Shown piece by piece: positions 6,751 through 10,333 of a stretch of 10,333 bases of DNA. Made by a program: the position numbers and the translations under genes. Under the pieces are notes generated by a model. The model was not told where the DNA came from and searched no databases. It saw only the letters and a list, made by a program, of their open reading frames with translations. The stretch lies in the NCBI GenBank assembly GCA_021159225.1, contig JAGGSE010000160.1, positions 1 to 10,333 of the forward strand. The letters run 5' to 3'. This DNA is from a bacterium. Lineage in GTDB: Bacteria; Patescibacteriota; Minisyncoccia; Minisyncoccales; JAGGSE01. Position 1 is the stretch's first letter, and every line of letters starts with the position of its first letter.

Positions 6751-7260
6751 TTACTTTGATACATCCCTAAACCATCTCTCTGCTCCAAACCCAGCAGCAG
6801 CAAGGAAAACAAAGGCAAAAAGCCCCACAACAAAAGCAGGCAAGCCATAATGGGTCAATTCCCAAAACTCACCGCTTTTGTAGCCCAAACAAACAGCAGC
6901 GTAAATTGCTGCCTTGAGTAAAACACCAATACAAAATGGAGCCACCACCCAATCCGTCTTTTGAAGTCCATCCCTGACAACCAAAAAAATAACTACTGTC
7001 AAGGGGATGTAAACAAACAAAAGGGGGGAACTGGAATTGAATATCTTGTCTGCAATCGCTCCGGCTCCTGAGGGACTTCTCCCAAAAATCAAAAGAAGCC
7101 CTTCAGCCAAAAAATGGCTCCATCGCCTTAAAAGATTCTCGGCAACAAACCCAACTGCCAGTAAAAAAATGCCTAAAATTTTCGTTCGGGGATACTTTGA
7201 AAAAAAGATAAAAAATTCCCTATATTCATCAATCATTTCCTGAAAGAATTTTTTCTGCAT
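6751..7260 (-). CDS. Unrecognised four-helix membrane protein
   Basis: I do not recognise a family. The 169-aa product has a charged, aromatic N-terminus (MQKKFFQEMIDEYREFFIFF) and hydrophobic segments near 28-42, 78-96, 106-125 and 139-160, consistent with four membrane helices and a short charged tail (ERWFRDVSK). No signal peptide cleavage site or catalytic motif is evident. Two starts compete. The ATG at 7260 overlaps rsmI by 28 nt, with AAGGAG about 13 nt upstream. The ATG at 7236 overlaps the rsmI stop as ATGA and gives 161 aa, but its AGGA lies too close. The interval between rsmI and metG, two universal translation genes, suggests co-expression with them rather than a translation role. 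Whether CPR relatives keep it in this place is unknown to me. Confidence 0.72.
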   Translation of the reverse strand: MQKKFFQEMIDEYREFFIFFSKYPRTKILGIFLLAVGFVAENLLRRWSHFLAEGLLLIFGRSPSGAGAIADKIFNSSSPLLFVYIPLTVVIFLVVRDGLQKTDWVVAPFCIGVLLKAAIYAAVCLGYKSGEFWELTHYGLPAFVVGLFAFVFLAAAGFGAERWFRDVSK

Positions 7261-7937
7261 ATTACCACAAATTCTCCTTTTATTTTATCATTTTCAATTT
7301 TTTTTACCACCTCGTCAATCCCTCCCCGATAAACTGTCTCAAATTTTTTTGTTAGTTCCCGACAAACAACCAATTGGTACCTCCCATCCAAATTCTCCAG
7401 AAAATTTCTTAATTCTTTTAATGTCCTTAAGATCCGGTGGGGAGATTCGTAGAAAATTACTGGATACCTTGCTTGAGAAATCTCCCTAAAAAAATCCCTT
7501 CTTTTTTTCTTTGCCGGAAGAAAGCCCATAAACAGAAATCTATCCATCGGAAATCCGGAAACAGAAGCAGCGCAGATAATCGCTGAAGGTCCGGGAATAG
7601 GCACAATTTTCACCTTATCGTCCAATTGTTCAATCACCTTTTGAATCAGTAGATTGCCGGGGTCAGATATGCCGGGCGTGCCGGCATCAGAAACCAAAGC
7701 CAGGTTCTTCCCCTTTCTCAAAAGCGTCAAAATTTCATCTATTCTCTTTTGACTTGAGTGATGATGATAACTCAAAAGCGGTTTTTTAATCTGGTAATGG
7801 ACCAATAATTTTTTTGTCGTTCTTGTATCCTCGCACAAAATCAAGTCCACCTGCTTCAAAGCATTCAATGCCCTAATGGTGATGTCCTTAAAATTTCCAA
7901 TAGGGGTTGAGACAATGTAGAGTTTTGAAATCTGCAT
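7233..7937 (-). CDS. rsmI: 16S rRNA 2'-O-methyltransferase RsmI (C1402)
   Basis: Transfers a methyl group from SAM to the ribose of 16S rRNA C1402, in the ribosomal P-site region. I chose the ATG at 7937 (234 aa): it opens MQISKLYIVSTPIGN, the normal N-terminus, and has GAGG 4 nt upstream. A longer frame to 8120 would run over the 3' end of the AI-2E gene and add unrelated residues. Motifs of the tetrapyrrole/RsmI methylase fold: STPIGN (10-15), CEDTRTTKKLL (35-45), SDAGTPGISDPG (83-94, SAM site), PGPSA (115-119), FYESPHR (162-168), CRELTKKFE (192-200) and GEFVVI (221-226). It is about 50 aa shorter than E. coli RsmI because the C-terminal helical domain is absent. It lies 13 nt after the AI-2E gene and overlaps the next gene. 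Confidence 0.94.
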   Translation of the reverse strand: MQISKLYIVSTPIGNFKDITIRALNALKQVDLILCEDTRTTKKLLVHYQIKKPLLSYHHHSSQKRIDEILTLLRKGKNLALVSDAGTPGISDPGNLLIQKVIEQLDDKVKIVPIPGPSAIICAASVSGFPMDRFLFMGFLPAKKKRRDFFREISQARYPVIFYESPHRILRTLKELRNFLENLDGRYQLVVCRELTKKFETVYRGGIDEVVKKIENDKIKGEFVVICRKNSFRK

Positions 7938-7941
7938 TTTG

Positions 7942-7945
7942 CCTC
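7942..7945 (-). promoter_or_regulatory. Shine-Dalgarno that fixes the rsmI start
   Basis: GAGG on the minus strand, 4 nt before the ATG at 7937, in the 13-nt gap after the AI-2E stop codon. It is among the better-placed ribosome sites in the window and supports the short rsmI form over the 61-residue N-terminal extension. Confidence 0.6.
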
Positions 7946-7950
7946 TATCT

Positions 7951-8985
7951 CTACGCTTCTGCCTGTTCTGCCTCCTGTTCTCTTTTTCGTGCCAGGAATT
8001 CCTTAAAAAATTCAAACAGAACCCCTGCCAAGGGAATAGCCAGAATCGCTCCCAAGACCCCCCAAAGTTCACCGCCAATAAGCAGAGAGATGAAAACCAA
8101 AACAGGAGGAAGTCCCACAAATTTTTTAGCCAAAATTGGAGTCAAAAGATTCCCCTCAATTATCTGAATAAGAATAAAAGCGGATAGACCAAAGAGGGCT
8201 TTAGACAAAAGGTCGGGAAGAGCAACAAGAAAAACCAAGGCACCGGCAAAAATAGGTCCGATAATAGGAATAAACTCCAAAATCCCTGCCAGCGATGCAA
8301 TAATAAAGGGATACCTTATTCCCAAAAAAAGAAAGGAAATATAGGAAAGAATCCCTACAAAAATACAGGATATTACCCTTGTTCCAAACCAGCCAGATAT
8401 CTTTGACTCGGATTTTCTCCAAATAGAAATGGCATATTCCCTGTGGCGGACAGGAAAGAGGAGTTTTAGAGTTTTCTCTACGGCATTTTCTTCAAAGGAA
8501 AAAAGAATTGCTATAGTTAAAATGGAAAAAGCCGAAGAAATTCCTCCAAAAATAGAGACAATGGCTGAAAAAATGTTTGAGGAAGCCCCAACCAGCCAAC
8601 TCTGTAATCCCTTGGTAAATGCCTCAAAACTCTCAAAGGTGCTAATGCCCAAGGCCCTTAAGGGGGGAGAGAATTTGTCGAAATACTTCGGAAAGGTAGT
8701 TAAAAACTGCTGTATTTCTCGAGAAAGCAACGGTGTTGTCAAATAAACAAGAAGGCCAATAAAACCAAAAATTGCAAAATAAATAAAAATAGCAGCAATG
8801 GGCCGGGGGATCCTTCTTAGGTGGAGAAAATCAATTGCCGGGTCAAACAAAATTGAAATTATCAGAGCAAAAATAATCCAGACCAAAATCTCTTTTGTCA
8901 AATAAAGGAGATAGAAAAACAAGAAAATCAAAACAAATTTAGATATCGTGCCCCAACTAACATCTAATATCTTTTGTTCGCTCAT
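7951..8985 (-). CDS. AI-2E family (UPF0118/PerM-like) membrane transporter
   Basis: A 344-aa integral membrane protein of the AI-2E_transport family, whose members include the E. coli autoinducer-2 exporter TqsA and Na+/H+ antiporters; the substrate here is unknown. Hydrophobic helices are visible near 14-48, 62-84, 138-164, 203-222, 226-256, 264-283 and 296-326, with a soluble stretch between about 85 and 135. Family signatures: LEFIPIIGPI (236-245) and the C-terminal run from IEGNLLTP (276-283) through GLPPVLVF (291-298) to GVLGAILAIPLAG (309-321). The tail KREQEAEQAEA is charged and low in complexity. The ATG overlaps the M16 stop as ATGA, so translation is coupled. The length is normal. 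AI-2 transport is not implied: no luxS is present in the window and many members carry other solutes. Confidence 0.9.
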   Translation of the reverse strand: MSEQKILDVSWGTISKFVLIFLFFYLLYLTKEILVWIIFALIISILFDPAIDFLHLRRIPRPIAAIFIYFAIFGFIGLLVYLTTPLLSREIQQFLTTFPKYFDKFSPPLRALGISTFESFEAFTKGLQSWLVGASSNIFSAIVSIFGGISSAFSILTIAILFSFEENAVEKTLKLLFPVRHREYAISIWRKSESKISGWFGTRVISCIFVGILSYISFLFLGIRYPFIIASLAGILEFIPIIGPIFAGALVFLVALPDLLSKALFGLSAFILIQIIEGNLLTPILAKKFVGLPPVLVFISLLIGGELWGVLGAILAIPLAGVLFEFFKEFLARKREQEAEQAEA

Positions 8986-10250
8986 AATCTCTTCAGTAAT
9001 TTTTGGAACTTTTCCTTGTTCTTAAAAGGACCAATAAGGGCTAAATTCAGTTTTTCAGGTCTGAAGATTTCAGAAGCCAATTCCAATATGTCTTCTTGGC
9101 TTATCCTATCAATTTTCTTGAAGATTTGTTCAGGCGTTAAGATTCTATTTTCCAGCAGTTCCTGACCAGCATAAAAAGATGCCCTGGCATCAGAGGACTC
9201 CAGTGAAAGGGAGGTCTTGCCCTTTATGTACTCCTTGGCTCTTTTTAATTCTCTTGGGGGAACCTTTTCTTGAGAAATTCTCTTGTACTCGTCCAAAATG
9301 GCTAAAATTCCCTTTTCTAAATTCTTATTGTCCAGGCCTGCCTGAGTAAAAAGAGCCCCGGTATCTGGATCAACTTCTGAGACGGTATTAATATAGTAAG
9401 CAATTCCCAATTCTGTCCTTATCTTTTGAAACAATCTTGAACTCATCATCCCTCCCAAAATCACTGCTAATACCTCTTGGGCGTATCTTTTTGGATGGAA
9501 AAGATTAAAAGCCCTCACCCCCAGGCATAGATGGCTCTGGTCGGTTTGCCGAAAATGAACCAAGACATTGGGAGAATTTTGTTTTTCTACGACCTCCGGC
9601 TTTTTCATAGGCCTGCCTGTTTTAGTCCTTGAAAAACATCTCTTCAATGCTCTTTCTGCCGTTTTCTCGTTAAAATTTCCGGCAACAGCAACAACGGTCT
9701 TTTCAGCAACATACTGCCTCTTTCTATAATTCAGCAACCTTTCTCTTGTCATTTTAGAAACAACCTCCTTAGTCCCGGCTATATCCCAACCGGCTGGCTG
9801 GTCGCCGTATAATAACCGGAGCCAAAGGGTCTGAATGTAACTCATTGGATTGTCATAATTCATATTTATTTCCTCAATAATCACTCCCTTTTCCTTTTCA
9901 ATTTCTTTTTCAGGCAGGGTGGAGTTCAAAAAAATATCAGAAACCCAGTCCAAAGCCAAATTAAAGTGACCAGAAGCCACCTTGGCGAAATAACCGGTAT
10001 ACTCTTGGGAGGTAAAGGCGTTATACATTCCTCCCACCCCATCCAATGTTTGGGCGACATCAAGAGGAGAAGGTCTTTCCTTTGTTCCCTTGAAAAACAT
10101 ATGCTCTAAAAAATGGGAAATTCCTGAAATGTCTTTTTTCTCATACTTTGAACCAGTGCCTACCAAAACCAAAATTGTCACTGTCTGACTGCTCTTTTGA
10201 GGCACAAGTATAATTCTCAAGCCATTTTTTAGGGTAATTTTTTTGAACAT
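8982..10250 (-). CDS. M16-family zinc metallopeptidase (processing-peptidase-like)
   Basis: A 422-aa pitrilysin-clan peptidase resembling bacterial homologues of the mitochondrial processing peptidase beta subunit (YmxG/PqqL group). The inverted zinc motif HxxEH is intact as HFLEH (46-50), and the third ligand lies in GVIIEEIN (122-129). The second domain carries SSRLFQKIRTELGIAYYI (270-287), the usual substrate-contacting R/Y region. The size is that of the single-chain ~45-kDa type, two M16 domains in one protein. I place the start at ATG 10250 (MFKKITLKNGLRIILVP), the standard family N-terminus; a TTG eight codons upstream at 10274 is less likely. There is no signal peptide, so it is predicted to be cytosolic. 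It is the first gene of the six-gene operon and ends in an ATGA overlap with the transporter. No inactive M16 partner is visible downstream. Confidence 0.92.
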   Translation of the reverse strand: MFKKITLKNGLRIILVPQKSSQTVTILVLVGTGSKYEKKDISGISHFLEHMFFKGTKERPSPLDVAQTLDGVGGMYNAFTSQEYTGYFAKVASGHFNLALDWVSDIFLNSTLPEKEIEKEKGVIIEEINMNYDNPMSYIQTLWLRLLYGDQPAGWDIAGTKEVVSKMTRERLLNYRKRQYVAEKTVVAVAGNFNEKTAERALKRCFSRTKTGRPMKKPEVVEKQNSPNVLVHFRQTDQSHLCLGVRAFNLFHPKRYAQEVLAVILGGMMSSRLFQKIRTELGIAYYINTVSEVDPDTGALFTQAGLDNKNLEKGILAILDEYKRISQEKVPPRELKRAKEYIKGKTSLSLESSDARASFYAGQELLENRILTPEQIFKKIDRISQEDILELASEIFRPEKLNLALIGPFKNKEKFQKLLKRL

Positions 10251-10271
10251 AATCAACAGAATCTCAAAATT

Positions 10272-10291
10272 CAAAATTCAAATCTCAAAAT
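10272..10291. repeat. 20-nt A-rich word, copy 2
   Basis: Exact copy of the 20-mer at 36-55, same orientation, lying in the presumed 5' leader of the M16 gene and directly followed by a GC-ended hairpin. Immediately left of it a shortened version (ATCTCAAAATTC, 10261-10272) repeats again, so the word is partly tandem here. Confidence 0.6.
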
Positions 10292-10293
10292 GA

Positions 10294-10325
10294 CCCCGAA
10301 CAAATTGCTCCGCAATTATACGGGG
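10294..10325. repeat. Two-tier hairpin, window right edge
   Basis: An outer CCCCG (10294-10298) pairs with CGGGG (10321-10325); an inner AATTGC (10303-10308) pairs with GCAATT (10312-10317) around TCC. The tiers are separated by short unpaired AACA and ATA. Eleven base pairs in a compact 32-nt unit is a clear structure. It lies upstream of the M16 gene. On the minus strand it contains TATAAT (plus 10315-10320), which could be a -10 box of the operon promoter whose -35 would lie outside the window. A terminator of the preceding gene or a REP-like repeat is equally possible. Confidence 0.6.
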
Positions 10326-10333
10326 CAGGCAAT

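Noticed and set aside
6732..6848. In-frame N-terminal extension of metG (39 hydrophobic residues, looks like a signal anchor)
   Set aside because: It is the out-of-frame reading of the preceding membrane gene's 3' end; the family N-terminus starts at the ATG at 6731.
7938..8120. 61-residue N-terminal extension of rsmI
   Set aside because: It overlaps the AI-2E coding region in another frame; the ATG at 7937 has a Shine-Dalgarno and the correct family start.
7951..8985. Quorum-sensing (AI-2) system
   Set aside because: The family name is historical; no luxS, lsr genes or regulator are present and the substrate cannot be read from the sequence.
10251..10274. TTG start eight codons upstream for the M16 peptidase
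   Set aside because: The ATG at 10250 gives the standard MFKKITLKNG start, and the TTG lies inside the repeated A-rich word.

Overview
The window is an AT-rich, gene-dense piece of a bacterial chromosome in which all ten genes lie on the minus strand; reading order is therefore from about 10250 down to 85. It most resembles a Patescibacteria (CPR, Parcubacteria-like) genome. The reasons are short and divergent housekeeping enzymes (a 479-aa MetRS with HIGF for HIGH, a 234-aa RsmI), ATGA stop/start overlaps, many starts without a clear Shine-Dalgarno, and intergenic A-rich word repeats (CAAAATTC, CAAAAATC, CAAAATGC). TGA is used as a stop in the ATGA overlaps, which argues against the UGA-glycine code of Gracilibacteria/SR1. 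The lineage call is an inference from gene style, not a database result.

Block 1 (10250 to 4024) looks like one operon: an M16 zinc peptidase, an AI-2E-family membrane exporter/permease, the 16S rRNA methyltransferase RsmI, an unrecognised four-helix membrane protein, methionyl-tRNA synthetase, and a fused NMN/NaMN adenylyltransferase-NAD synthetase. Gaps are 0 to 19 nt or overlaps. A 185-bp non-coding region (3839-4023) with a long A/T inverted repeat follows.

Block 2 (3838 to 1308) is TatD nuclease, a DUF47/PhoU-like protein and a PiT phosphate permease; the last two are 1 nt apart and form the classical low-affinity phosphate uptake pair. Block 3 is a class I PLP aminotransferase (1254 to 85), which has its own probable extended -10 promoter overlapping the PiT stop codon.

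The rsmI-metG-tatD order recalls the rsmI (yabC)-metS-tatD (yabD) neighbourhood of Firmicutes, here with the membrane protein and the NAD gene inserted. Both ends of the window carry the same 20-nt A-rich word beside a GC-rich hairpin, suggesting a dispersed REP-like intergenic element. I see no CRISPR array, transposase, phage gene, tRNA or rRNA. The strongest second-look items are the adenylyltransferase-NadE fusion, the altered MetRS signature, the modular intergenic repeats and the unknown membrane gene.
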